A stretch of 64,000 nucleotides of DNA from Theileria orientalis strain Shintoku (Eukaryota; Apicomplexa; Aconoidasida; Piroplasmida; Theileriidae), in the NCBI RefSeq assembly GCF_000740895.1, contig NC_025260.1, forward strand, positions 1,406,001-1,470,000. The letters are read 5' to 3'. Shown piece after piece: positions 46,794 to 58,387 of this stretch. The notes below the pieces were generated by a model, which worked only from the letters and a program-made list of their open reading frames with translations, did not search any database and was not told the DNA's origin. The position numbers and the translations under genes were made by a program. Position 1 is the stretch's first letter. Each line of letters starts with the position of its first letter.

Positions 46794-49700
46794 ATGTTCA
46801 CTGATATGCTACATCGTTACGCCTTGGTCAGTCATTTGCTACTGGCCTGTTCGATAGGCCATATTTCAACGACCGTGACTGGCTTTTACGATATAATTAC
46901 ACATTTTTTATCAAATAAAACATGCGTAGCGGTAAGTTTTAATAATTTAACCAGTAATTACAGTATTTTGGCCTAATTAAACGGATGTATATCTCATACG
47001 TTGCCTAATTGGATTATTATATATTTATATTTACATTTTAAACTCTCATAATATTAAACTCAGATCCTGTACAATTATTGTCTGATGTTGTTCATCTTTT
47101 GTTGTAAAATACCAGTAATGATATTCATTGGTCAGCTGACCCGTTTGGAAACAGAGGTATGGTCTAGCTACACTGACAGCATTGAACGTAATGATTGACG
47201 ATACGTTTAGGAGCTTATAGAGAGCCTGAGGAGCTACTTGACAGACTCTATTCTGTTCCTGGTGCTGTCGAAGCCGAAACACCTGGGAAAGGAACTACTG
47301 GTTTCAGATTTGATAAGATCACTTGCCATACTGCTGGCAATCAAGGCATTTCACATACTGCTGTCGAATCGCCTGTCTCACGTAAGTGCATAGAATGCCT
47401 AGATAAGGGATTTTAAACAATGAATGTGGCTAGTGGCAGCTATTAGAATGGTAATTTAACTGACGAATGCTGCAGATGTTTGAGATGGAAGTACCGAGTT
47501 TCGGCAGAGTGCTGAGAGTTAGTTCGTTCATCTACGTGCTGAGTCTCGTAAACGTGTTTTTGATAAACTTCTTTGTGCATAATTTGACAAAGAAGAATAC
47601 ATTCACAATATGGGTGATATTTGAGGTAGGAAGTAGTAGATAATAGGCACGCACAATCTCTTTGACATTTAAACGCCAAATTCATTAATTTTTAGCTCCT
47701 GGGAATGATGCAGAGTCTGCTATTTTCAACAATTAAGTTTGTAGTTAACCTGGTTGATTTATATCAACAAAACGGTAAGTGAGGATGCAACCATTACTAC
47801 AGAGATAAGTATATGTGTGTACATAAACTGGAATATAAGCAAGTTCATTAATAATTTGCCCTTAGGCCTAGTAAATAAAGTAACGCTCCTGTTTTACGTA
47901 GAGCTGTTACAGGATATGACGTCTTTAGTAACGTTTACAGTAAGCAATAGAGATAAAGTAGATATGTTTTACGCTAAAGCGATTATATGAACAGTTATAT
48001 ATGACGCTAGAGAATTATATTAGCAGTTATGATGGACTCTAAAGCTTTTATACGAACAATGACAATTATTACTATAGACGTTCATGGTCCTCTTCTTTGT
48101 AAACAATCCTATCAACATTCCAATATACATGATCATTGACATAATACACGTAAGAATTATGGAATATATAAACACTTAACTAGTGACAGCATGACACAGT
48201 AGTTACACTAGTTATTAATACGAGTTAATTCGACTAATACGGTGGTTAGGTTGCTAAAAATTTGACTGGAAGAATAAAGATGTTGATAGAATATCGCAAG
48301 TTATCGAAGGTCTTGAACTCAAGGTTAGTAAAGCTATTAATAATACTGTTACAACAATTACAACTATCACTAATACTTTTAATACTAGTAATACTAATAA
48401 TAGTATTACTATTACTTATATCATTACTAAATCTAATAATACTAATACTATTAATACAACAATTACTAATACTAATTATACAACAATTACTAATACTATT
48501 AATACAACAATTACTAATACTATTAATACAACAATTACTAATACTATTAATACAACAATTACTAATACTAATTATACAACAATTACTAATACTATTAATA
48601 CAACAATTACTAATACTATTAATACAACAATTACTAATACTATTAATACAACAATTACTAATACTATTAATACAACAATTACTATTAACACAATTATAAA
48701 TGTTGACTAAATTTTTATAGGTTCCCTGTGTATACGGCAACAAATTCAGGAGAGACCTGTATAATATGCAGAGACGCCCTGGATGATAACTCGAGGAAGA
48801 TAGACTGCGGGCACGCCTTCCACCTCAACTGCCTGAAGTCGTGGCTCTTCCAGCACGCAAGTTGCCCATCATGTAGAACGCCAATCTACTCATCCTCAGT
48901 CACGGAGGCGCCGCTTATCGACGTCAACAACATACTCTACAACGTGGAGCAGAGAGTACTTATCGCAATGAGGAAGCTGATGAAGGTGGGAGAGATTATG
49001 CTGGGATTCATGATGGAAGTTCTCGTGAAGACGTAAGTTTGCACACAAAAATAGAAACTTGTGTAGGTGGCCATTCAATAAAGTGTTTAAGAGAAGACTA
49101 ACGTTTAAAAATAAGATCTGCAAGGTGGTGTTGATACTGTCAAATAAAGTTAAAAAGCAAGACTCGTATGAATGTTACTTTTTAGACGAGAACAATAACA
49201 TGGCGAGGTTGTTTGAGACTATCATGAGTAAATCAGAGGAAGATAGGAAGAAGGTTGCAGTGGCAGAAGCGAAGTTGAACTATGAGAGTAGTGTCACCGC
49301 TAGTGGTAATGTTGCTGCTAGTAGCGCCTTTAAAAGTGGCGGCAATAGTGGTGTTAGCACAGGTAACACTGGTGTCAACATGGGCAATACTGGCTCATAT
49401 ACAGCTAATACTGGAATGAGTGATGCTGGTAATACTAGTTGTGATAAAGGTAATACTGGAATGAGTGATGCTGGTAATACTAGTTGTGATAAAGGTAATA
49501 CTGGAATGAGTGATGCTGGTAATACCGGTACCAATGGTGGTAGTTCTAGTAATACTACCGACAGTACTGGCATTAATGTTCGTAATACTAGCTTTAACGT
49601 TGGTAATACTGGTAGGAGTAACTATTCTAGTGGCACTACACCACGGATCAGGGACACCAGTAGCCGCAGGGCCGAAGTAGTGGATGTTGGTACAGTTGAC

Positions 49701-51407
49701 GTTCAAGTTGCTCTCGATGATAGCACGACTGGCAGACGCACCGTTGGAACTAATACACCCAGAGATGCAGCAGGCTTTACCAATGGTACTAGAGACCAAC
49801 TAGGGTATACCGATACTCATTCGAGGAGTCAGTTCACAGGTAGTAACACGCCTGAGAGCAGTAATGCCGGACACAATACACCCAGGATTAACGTTGCAGG
49901 TCGCAATACACCCAGAACCAACACTACTGGGCATGACACTCCCTTAAGAAGTGTTAGTGGGCATAGCACTCCCGGAAGTCAGTTACGAGGAGTTACGCCG
50001 AGGAGTCAAGCAGGCGTAATTACACCCAGAAGTTACACTACAGGCGGAATGGTGCTGAGATCGAGGTCAATGCCATTCATACACACTAACCCAATAGGAA
50101 GCATCACGGCCTCGCTGGAGTTAAACATTAACGTGGTGAATGTGATCAAGAGGCACAGGTTTCATCAACTGTTCTTCCTGGCGCCAAACTCGTCAAGTAG
50201 AGCCAGTAGAACAAGTAGAAAGAGTAAAACAGGTAGAACAAGTGGAACAGGTAGAACAAATGGAACAAACACATCAGTAAGAGCAGATGGAACAGGTAGA
50301 ACAGATAGAACAAATCTAACAGATGGAACAGATAGAACAAATGTCTCAGAAAGAACAAACACATCAGCCAGTTCAGATAGAACAGGTGGAACAGAGTCGA
50401 GAAGACAGTATACGAAGGAAAGGCTGCTTCTGCAAGAGATGCTTAGTCTGCTTAACGAGAAGGAGACATCGACGGAAGAGTGTCTGAAGGAAATAGAAAG
50501 TAACCTGGTGCTGCTGCTGCCACTGTTCCTAGCGTCGATGGGCACGATACTGGGCTCGTTCACACAAGCAGCAATACTGTCAGTACTAGGACCAGAAAAT
50601 ATGAGAGCACGAAGCGACACAGTCAACTTCACAAACATAACGACGGAGAATAAGAAAGCAGTGTACATGAAGCTGGTGACGCGAGTAGGGGAAACTGAAA
50701 ACATAGACATAAGCAGCATAGTAGGAACCAACGAACCCAAAATGTCGATATTTGAGGCACTCAAGGAGGAAGCAATGGCGAGCAGTAACTATGGAGTTGC
50801 CAGGGGTAATGTTAGAGATAACAGCCTTGCAGCTAAAGTTAATCTGAACGCAAGTACGACCACGAGAGCCAATAATATCGCTAACATTAGTGACAATAAT
50901 AGTGGCAACGCAGCCTCCACATTCAGCAGTGGCGGAACGCCAGGTGCTGGCACAGATGCTAATGCGACTGGGGAAAGTGCAGCCGCTGGCGTCGCCACCC
51001 CTAAGTCAAGTCGCCAAATGACACCAAGGACCTCTAATTGCAGCAGCAGTACTAGCGCAAACACGAATATTTTTAACATCTTTGGAAGCAGTAACAGCTA
51101 TTACAGCAACAGTAGAGAAATTAACACGGAAGAGTTCACGAGTAACAACTTCAACAGTACCAACAACTTTAACAGCAACAACAACTTTAACAGTACCAGC
51201 AACAACTACGCTAGCAGCGACAACGGCGATGAAGAATACATCCTCATTGACGAAAATTTAATAAAGAAGGAGCACGTTAAGTTTCTGGTAGCAGCCAAGG
51301 ATTATTCGTTTTTGATGCTTAAGCTGAAGAAGAAGCACCAGTTGAACGTCACGGACCTGCTGGTGAGCCTGCAGACGATACAGTCCGTGGTTAAAAACCA
51401 CCTATAA
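46794..51407 (+). CDS. HRD1: ER-membrane RING ubiquitin ligase HRD1 with very long tail
   Basis: Ten exons (46794-46931, 47064-47156, 47211-47381, 47476-47625, 47696-47774, 47866-47939, 48078-48149, 48250-48323, 48721-49032, 49067-51407) close to 1167 residues. The first 270 residues are a string of membrane segments. The second exon 'CCKIPVMIFIGQLTRLETE' matches the HRD1 GKVFFGQLR-xxE region. The RING-H2 domain follows: CIICRDALDDNSRKIDCGHA, FHLNCLKSW and CPSCRTPI. HRD1 is the ligase of ER-associated degradation; in Apicomplexa a related system also serves the apicoplast. The last 780 residues are odd: two repeats of NTGMSDAGNTSCDKG, many TPR-like 'NTPR' motifs, RTxxT runs, and a closing ordered helix. 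Known HRD1 tails are 200-300 residues and Pro-rich. Confidence 0.85.
48335..48710. repeat. 24-bp minisatellite in HRD1 intron
   Basis: TACTATTAATACAACAATTA plus CTAA repeats about ten times, with a few ATTATACAAC variants. It fills the intron between exons 8 and 9 (48324-48720), which is therefore far longer than the other introns of this gene. Confidence 0.92.
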
Positions 51408-52064
51408 TGTACTACACACTCAGTGCTTTGAATAGTAGGCAGTATACGATAGCTAGTAACACGTAAATTATTACACAGTATAGCATGAGTTGGCGCATAG
51501 GGATACACAGGCTACTGTACAACAATACACAGGTAATGGCAGTACATAGGTAATGCTAATACATAAGGTGTTGTACAGTATAGCATGAGTTGGCCTATAG
51601 GGATACACAGGTAATGGCAGTACATAGGTAATGCTAATACATAAGGTGTTGTACAGTATAGCATGAGTTGGCCTATAGGGATACACAGGTAATGGCAGTA
51701 CATAGTATAGCGTAAAAGGCTGTGTAGCATGACACAAAAGACTAAAGATATGAATAACACTTTCCAATTTAAAAACCACAGTATACAATCGAGTTTAAGT
51801 GATGAGAAGAATGATATATGTGAATATGGAAAAAATGTGTAAGTAAATACTTGAGAGTGGAAACAATAAAAAGGTAATATGGAAGGAAGGATGAGAAAAT
51901 AAAGGTATATGTGATAAATAAAAAATAAAGAAAGGTTAAAACTAATTAATAAGTAAAATTAGTAATAAAGAGAGGGAAAATAATAAAAATAGGTTTAAAT
52001 GGCACTTAAAAGCACTAAAGTATCAGAGATTCAAAAATTAGAATAAATTAAAGAAATCGATGAA
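51408..52064. other. Intergenic region with 78-bp tandem repeats
   Basis: About 650 bp after HRD1. From 51479 to about 51710 a 78-bp unit starting TATAGCATGAGTTGGCC occurs at 51479, 51579 and 51657; the first copy carries a 22-bp insertion and the last is cut short. The rest (51830-52060) is A-rich with runs of AATAAA, GGAAGG and AAAATAAT. Confidence 0.85.
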
Positions 52065-53362
52065 ATGATAGATACAAGTAAGTTTAAATTAAATTATAAG
52101 TCGTGTTTAGTATTTTTTAAGAAGGAAGAAGAACTGAAGAACCTGAAGGACGTATTTAGGAGACTGGTCGCACTGGACATATACTTTGACATCAAAAGTA
52201 GCCAAAACAGAAAAAACGAAGCGAAAATAGAAAAAAAGGGAACGAAGAACAGCAATTTAAGTGCCGGGGAGGCGACGGTGAGTGGAAACGGAGTCTCCCT
52301 GAGTGAATGCTTCGAAAACAGTAGTGCAACCGATAACGCCGAGGGCGAGGGAGCCGAGGAGGATAACTCCATCTTTTCAAACGACCAGGCCTTCAGCGAG
52401 CTGAACAGCAACAGGACTAACCTGGAGAGCTTCTCGGGGCAGACAGAGGGGGAGGAAGACCTGGAAGGCGGCGAGTGCTTCGTCGAGCACATCTTCAACG
52501 ACCTGGCCAACTTGATAAGGGTGAAGAAGCTGTACTACTGCTTCTTCAAGGACCCGCTTGTGCAGTACATTGTGAAACAGTACAAAACTCACAGAGAGGA
52601 CCTCTATGCCTTGTACAAAAAGTACTTAAACTACGTCAACGAGCGCATCCAACTAGATCAAGGTAGGAAACACACAACTGTCAAATTTACCTATGTTAAC
52701 ATTAGGATTACCGTAGCTACTAGATTGAACAAGTTTCCTAGTTTACTGAAGTGCAACGATGTTTTTAACCGACAAACAACCAATCACAACAATTTACAGG
52801 TGAAATTTGCGAATCCTTGAAGAGAAACTTACTGTGCAACCTGAACCAGGACTTTGGCCAGGTGAACATTGTGAAGGTTTTAAAAAACGAAGTGAACGAA
52901 CTCGGCAAGGAGCTCAACGGCCTAATAATAAACTACTACGATTCGAGGATAAATTTAAGCGAGATTTACTATTTGATGGAGTACTACAACCTTGACATGG
53001 AATCGTTGTCAATAGACATCAACACTGTTCAGTATGGACTTAGAATGGACGGGCCAGTGAAGGAGTACTTCAGCAATGAAGATTTTGTAAACAAGCTGCT
53101 GCATCAGTTGACTGAAAACGGCGACAATGAGCCAAAAACCAACTACAAACAGTTCTACAACCTAGTAGTTTACACCGCAAACATTTTTAACCGGAATAAA
53201 TTGGACAATAGCAATAATATCAGCAGTGGGAACAACACCTATGTCAAGGACAATAGTGAACGCAGAAAAATAATCAACAATCTTCTATTTAAGAACGTGT
53301 ATGGAATCGAAAACAATATAAATTTGGGCACTTTATATAAATTGGAGCCAATTCCTTTTTAA
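52065..53362 (+). CDS. Hypothetical acidic helical protein
   Basis: Two exons, 52065-52662 and 52800-53362, give 386 residues. The N-terminal 50 residues are helical (KSCLVFFKKEEELKNLKDVF and 'VALDIYFDI'). An acidic Ser/Asn/Glu-rich linker with 'EGEGAEEDN' and 'GQTEGEEDLEGGE' follows, and the rest is long helices ('HIFNDLANLIRVKKLYY', 'LLCNLNQDFGQVNIVKVLKN'). No signal peptide or membrane segment. The Tyr-rich C-terminal part ends in 'LYKLEPIPF'. No family recognised. It lies just upstream of, and reads the same way as, the Utp22-like gene, with about 100 bp between them. Confidence 0.65.
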
Positions 53363-53459
53363 TTTAGTATGATGTGTGGCACACTATATGACTGACAATG
53401 TTAGTGTGATTTATCTGTATTATAATGTACTATATGGGCAAATACTTTAATTTTACACA

Positions 53460-56400
53460 ATGAATAATAAAAGAGTTAAAAGGAAAAAAATAACAAAGGA
53501 ATCCACAGATTCCACATCATCGCAAAGTATAGACGAGGAAGATGTTTTAAAGATAGTTAAGCGGTATAAATTAGATATCAACGATCATAAAAACCCATAC
53601 TCTGCATATGTTAAGTTATTTTTGGACAATTTAAACGAGCTTCTGGATGATTTAATTAAAAAGAAAGAAGTGGAATCATATGATATATTTGGAGGACATC
53701 GATACGGATATTTGCTAATAAATGACATAAACGTAGATGTATTAGTAAAGATTTACAACGTTGAGAACGTTAAAAACGTTTTCAATTATATTAAGAGGAA
53801 TTTGAGTAAATTGAACACAGTAAACACAAAAGAAAAGAGTAAGGAACAGTTAAACATATGGGTATTGAATAACAAAAATGTTAGCAGTAACTTGTTAGCT
53901 AAGGAGTTGGTGATTGAGGCAAAAAGAGGGAAAAAGGAGTTTAATTTTAAGTTATATTTTACAATAGTAAAGTATGATAGAAAGAGAAGCGTACGAAAAG
54001 TTAATATCAACGAGTATTTAATGGAGAAATTGGATGAAGTACACAGGAAATACGTAAACATATCAAACGCAGTAGTGTTAGCAAAATTGTTTCTACAAAG
54101 CTACAACTTGGATAAAATAGCACTAAAAGAAGTTGCTAGTAGTTTGAATGGGAGTGGCTACGGTAAAGTGGAGGCTTGTAGGACCTTTGGAACCAGTGAG
54201 TTGAATGGACACGTTTTTAACCTGCTACTGACGCACCTGTGTACAATCAACAGTTACTCTGAAAACGTTAAGTCTATAATACTGTTTAAGAACGTGTTGA
54301 CGTTCATAGTGAACACTGTCGGCAAAGATGGTGGCGTACTGGTGTATTGTGAGCAAAATAACAGCAGTAACGTTGGCACAACTAGTGGAGATAACGTGGC
54401 GGACAGCAAGGAAGAAGTTAGCGATAGGAGTTATGACAGGGCAGAAACAGTGTTTAATGACGAGATAAATCATAAACTGGCGGAAAGTGGTTTGTACGAA
54501 GAGTATGTGAAGTCAGTAAGTGGTGAATTCAGAAAAAGAGTATCACTGTACACGCAGAAGTATGCGGAGGTGGATCTGCTTAAGCACATTGAGTTGACCT
54601 TTCCGCAGCTAGTGTACTACTGTAAAATAGGACTGGGAATCCTGAGTGACGACACGTCTAAAGCGGATAAAATAGCGAGGCTGTTTCTGCAGAGGAACTA
54701 CTTATCAAATTTTTATGAACACAATATGTTCATAAGAACTGATAGTAGCGATGGTACAGACAGTAGCACACACAATCCGAGTGGTGATATGTGCAACATC
54801 GCAGAATTGAAGCAGCTGTTACACCTGCTAAGATACGTATTCAAGGAAAGACTGTATTTGGCGCATTTGTATTACATTAAGAGATACAGTACTGACGACA
54901 CTGGTAGCACTAGCACTAGTGATAACATTAACACCAGTACTAACAACAATAATAACAATAACATTAACACCAGCACTAGTGATAACATTAACACTAACAC
55001 TAGTACTAACAACAATAATAACAATAACACTACCACTAACAATATTACCAATAACAATATTACCAATAACATTAACAGCAATTGCAATGATGGTGTAATG
55101 ATATACTTTACGTTTAATCATAATATACAAGAAATGTTGGATTATGGTCCAAAGTATACAATGAATACAAGTAGTGGCGGTAGAGGTAATACGGCAGTTA
55201 GTAATTTTGAAAATAAGATGTATGAGTACATTTGGGGAGATAACTATCAACTGGTGAAGTCGAACAACATAATACAATATACAGTCAACTTGTCAAAAAT
55301 AACTGTTCCCAGAGATATTGGTATCAGTACTGCTATTGCGACTACTACAACTAATAATGATACTGATACTACTAATATTAATATTACAACAGTTGCCAAT
55401 ACCACTGCTAATGCGAATAATACGTTTACCGATAGTGGTGTAACTAGAGCAAGTGCCGGTAGAAGTACTGCTGCCACTAAAAATGCAAAAAATAGTGGGA
55501 AGACCAGGTCAGCTGATGAACAAGTGTTACTGCTGAGTGACCTGGATGAAAATTTAAATTATAGATTGCTGAAATACGTGTTATACACATTGATTAATAA
55601 GAGGTTGCTGAGAAGAATTGGCGTCAGCATTAACAACTTTAATGTAAGGTATCCGTTCATAAGTGAGTACCAGAAGGACCTGATATCAACGACGAACGAC
55701 TTCACGGACATTCTGACGTCGCTGGAGTGCCTGCCGCTGAAGATATTGAACACACAGATCATCAATGAAACATACTCATATTTGAACCTGTACAGCCCAA
55801 AGGTTGGAGAAAACGAGGGCGCAAGTGATCATGGAGGCGTGGTGAAGGTAGTAGTAAAGTGGGAGTACAGTAACAAGTGGCCGAACGAAGAGGTGGCATA
55901 CAACAACGTAGTAACGTCACTGCTCCTGCTGATATCAAAGGAGCTGAAACACAGATACAGGATGGACAGCAAGTTTAGAGAAGGGTGTCTGTATGTAGAG
56001 TACGGCGACCACACATACCAGTTGATACACTATAAACATAATAAAGGTAGTGGAATTGGAATCGGAAATACCATAAGTATGATTGGCAATAGCAGTATGG
56101 CAAGTATTATTGGTGGTAGTAGGAGCACTGCTAACACAGCAACAAATGATGGAGGTAACAGTAGTTTTGGAAGTATGATTAGTGTAATTGGTGCACTTGG
56201 TGGTAAGAATGGGATCGGTGTGGGCAAGAGTAGTAGTAGTAGAATAGGTAGTGGTGGCAGTGCTGGTAGTACAGGAAGTAGGAATGGCGGTAGCATGGGT
56301 GTGGATGACACGGTTGCAAAATTGGAGTACGAATATGTGTTGAATGAAAGGTGTAGAAGTGAAGTCATGAAAAACATAAGCTTCGTAAACTGTGTAAAGC

Positions 56401-57389
56401 TGATGAAGATATTCACGACCAAGTATGTGAAGGTGGATATTAATCACACGATTAAACTGCTGTCACTTAAAGCGTATGAGGGTAAAAGTATTAAGTCTGA
56501 GAGCAGCATAGTACAGTTCTTACAAATACTGTACAGCATAACACAGAGTAGTAGTAGTAGTAGCAATACTGCTAATATTAATACTACTATTGCTAATAGT
56601 ATTAATACTAATAGTACTGCTAACACTACTAATATTAATACTACTATTGCTAATAGTATTGCTAACACTACTAATATTAGTACTACAAATACTACTGCCA
56701 AAAATGCCAATACAAATACTACTGCCAAAAATGCTAGTGATGATAACATTGGCAATATACTTAAAGGTTTGAGCAACGACGTGGTGAAAAAATTGAGAGA
56801 ATACAGCGGAAAACTCTTGAAGGAAATCAATGGTAATCTCAAGTCAATTCCAGCATGTGCGGGTGTAACCGTCGTGGACGAAGAAAGGATGAACACGATA
56901 CTAAGTGATGATTGGAGCTATGACATGGTGGTAAAGTTGCACAATCCAGAGGTTAACAAAAGTATCAGTACAAGGTGCAATTATGAAGGTAGGAAGTACA
57001 TGGAGTATCTGCTCAAGTACTACAAAGAGTACCTGGGAGAGCTCGCGGACATGTACTACTACAAGTACAAGGTGTACGGGCACTTCAACACTAGGACTTA
57101 CAGGCACCTGAACGTGTATTTCAAGTTTAACAAGTTCAGCTTCGTGCCAAGGTTGAGTTACAAGGCGCACAAGTACCCACAGTCAATAATCATGCCAATA
57201 ACGCACTGCAGAAGGATACGCAAGGTCGGCGATGCTAACAGCCTCATTGACACAAGGGAGTATGACTGGGAGGACGACGGAGCGGACAACGTGATAGTGG
57301 TGCCAAATGTAATATTAGTGCTGAGGGTCCTGACGAAACTGGCAGACCAAATGTTGCATAATGTAGTATTAACGTATAATACACGTTAA
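53460..57389 (+). CDS. UTP22: Utp22/NOL6 (Nrap) ribosome-assembly protein
   Basis: One uninterrupted frame of 1309 residues, unusual in this intron-rich window. Family landmarks in order: 'YGYLLINDINVDVLVKI' (first NTase-like domain), 'AVVLAKLFLQSYNLDKIAL', the second half with 'LECLPLKILNTQIINETYSY' (family GLPLTVSAVQGAHPVLRY), 'VVKWEYSNKWPNEEVAYNNV', 'ADMYYYKYKVYGHFNTRTYR' and the end 'VIVVPNVILVLRVLTKLADQ' (family MVPNVEAILEDF). Utp22 works with Rrp7 in the UTP-C part of the small-subunit processome, in the nucleolus. Long low-complexity inserts (Asn/Thr/Ser) interrupt it at about residues 480-540, 620-690, 870-950 and 1035-1100. Family call is by motif order. Confidence 0.78.
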   Translation: MNNKRVKRKKITKESTDSTSSQSIDEEDVLKIVKRYKLDINDHKNPYSAYVKLFLDNLNELLDDLIKKKEVESYDIFGGHRYGYLLINDINVDVLVKIYNVENVKNVFNYIKRNLSKLNTVNTKEKSKEQLNIWVLNNKNVSSNLLAKELVIEAKRGKKEFNFKLYFTIVKYDRKRSVRKVNINEYLMEKLDEVHRKYVNISNAVVLAKLFLQSYNLDKIALKEVASSLNGSGYGKVEACRTFGTSELNGHVFNLLLTHLCTINSYSENVKSIILFKNVLTFIVNTVGKDGGVLVYCEQNNSSNVGTTSGDNVADSKEEVSDRSYDRAETVFNDEINHKLAESGLYEEYVKSVSGEFRKRVSLYTQKYAEVDLLKHIELTFPQLVYYCKIGLGILSDDTSKADKIARLFLQRNYLSNFYEHNMFIRTDSSDGTDSSTHNPSGDMCNIAELKQLLHLLRYVFKERLYLAHLYYIKRYSTDDTGSTSTSDNINTSTNNNNNNNINTSTSDNINTNTSTNNNNNNNTTTNNITNNNITNNINSNCNDGVMIYFTFNHNIQEMLDYGPKYTMNTSSGGRGNTAVSNFENKMYEYIWGDNYQLVKSNNIIQYTVNLSKITVPRDIGISTAIATTTTNNDTDTTNINITTVANTTANANNTFTDSGVTRASAGRSTAATKNAKNSGKTRSADEQVLLLSDLDENLNYRLLKYVLYTLINKRLLRRIGVSINNFNVRYPFISEYQKDLISTTNDFTDILTSLECLPLKILNTQIINETYSYLNLYSPKVGENEGASDHGGVVKVVVKWEYSNKWPNEEVAYNNVVTSLLLLISKELKHRYRMDSKFREGCLYVEYGDHTYQLIHYKHNKGSGIGIGNTISMIGNSSMASIIGGSRSTANTATNDGGNSSFGSMISVIGALGGKNGIGVGKSSSSRIGSGGSAGSTGSRNGGSMGVDDTVAKLEYEYVLNERCRSEVMKNISFVNCVKLMKIFTTKYVKVDINHTIKLLSLKAYEGKSIKSESSIVQFLQILYSITQSSSSSSNTANINTTIANSINTNSTANTTNINTTIANSIANTTNISTTNTTAKNANTNTTAKNASDDNIGNILKGLSNDVVKKLREYSGKLLKEINGNLKSIPACAGVTVVDEERMNTILSDDWSYDMVVKLHNPEVNKSISTRCNYEGRKYMEYLLKYYKEYLGELADMYYYKYKVYGHFNTRTYRHLNVYFKFNKFSFVPRLSYKAHKYPQSIIMPITHCRRIRKVGDANSLIDTREYDWEDDGADNVIVVPNVILVLRVLTKLADQMLHNVVLTYNTR

Positions 57390-57595
57390 ATTAGTGGTTG
57401 GTAAGCGTAGAGTGGAAAAGGCGGTTAAGAAATAACATTGACCAGGTAGCGTAGTTAAAATAGAGGTGTAAGCTGATAGACGTGAGGTGCGTGTACTTAA
57501 TAACAAAATGGATCACATTATGTAGTTGTTACAGACGGTGGTATCGTGAAATGTTGGAGTCGCTGCCCAATTGCAGAGTTTACGCGTGACGGCGT

Positions 57596-58387
57596 TTAAG
57601 CCATTTTGATTGGCTTGTAGGCCCTGTTGTTGAGTAGAGTGTTGAACTTCCTGGCAACAATCTTGTACGAGTTGCCCTTCAGCTTCAGCTTCCGCCTCAG
57701 CCTCTCGCGCTCAATGATTATCTTGTTGAGCTCCTTGATGATCTGGTTTAAAACCTCCTCGATGCCAGCGACGCTGTCGATGTTGCACATGTCCCTGGTA
57801 ACAGCAGGTAGAGTCTGAATGTCAGCATCGAGGGAGTCGTCATCAGTGGCCTCAGTGGTGATGCCGTCACTGGAGGTGATGGTGATATCAGTGCCGTCGA
57901 CGGTCCCGTTAATGCTGACAGTCACATTGGTGCCAACTGTCTCACTAACGCCGACAGTCTCATCGGCGCTAACGCTCACGGTCTCACTAACGCTGGCAGT
58001 CTCATCAGTGGTAACAGTCTCATCGGCGCTAACGGTCTCACTAACGCTCACAGTCTGATCGGCGCTAACGCTGTCGTCAGCGACCGTGGAGGTGATGGAG
58101 TCGACGTCCGCGATCTCATGGGTGGCACAGTTGCTGTCGCCAGATTGAACCTCAGAAGCGTTGGCACACAAAGGCAGTTCCTCAAGATTAGCAAGAGGTT
58201 TGTCGTCAATTCTAAGAACACTGACGTCCTCAACGTAAATTCCGCTTAAAATATTAGAGTTGATGTTATTTGAGTCGGCAATGGCAGGGACCTTCTTCGC
58301 CTTTGACTTTGGTTTAAAACTCAAGCCTCTGTCCTTTGAGGCAGACTTCTTATTCTTGCGCAAAAACAAACACTTAAACACATTCAT
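57596..58387 (-). CDS. Protein with Ser-Val-Glu-Thr repeats, unknown function
   Basis: A frame of 263 residues if started at the ATG whose complement is 58385-58387 (MNVFKCLFLRKNKKSASKDR). A longer frame from 58483 exists but its extra leader is hydrophobic and unlikely. The N-terminus has a cysteine followed by basic residues, as in acylated membrane-bound proteins. The middle (about residues 105-185) repeats SVSETVSADETV-type units with Val/Thr/Asp/Glu. The C-terminal 65 residues form a helix (EEVLNQIIKELNKIIIER) with a basic end. No family recognised. It is convergent with the Utp22-like gene. Confidence 0.62.
   Translation of the reverse strand: MNVFKCLFLRKNKKSASKDRGLSFKPKSKAKKVPAIADSNNINSNILSGIYVEDVSVLRIDDKPLANLEELPLCANASEVQSGDSNCATHEIADVDSITSTVADDSVSADQTVSVSETVSADETVTTDETASVSETVSVSADETVGVSETVGTNVTVSINGTVDGTDITITSSDGITTEATDDDSLDADIQTLPAVTRDMCNIDSVAGIEEVLNQIIKELNKIIIERERLRRKLKLKGNSYKIVARKFNTLLNNRAYKPIKMA

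Noticed and set aside
48246..48743. Open frames on both strands made of NCCINSIS and LLIQQLLI repeats
   Set aside because: They read through the 24-bp intronic minisatellite of HRD1; flanking exons define it as an intron.
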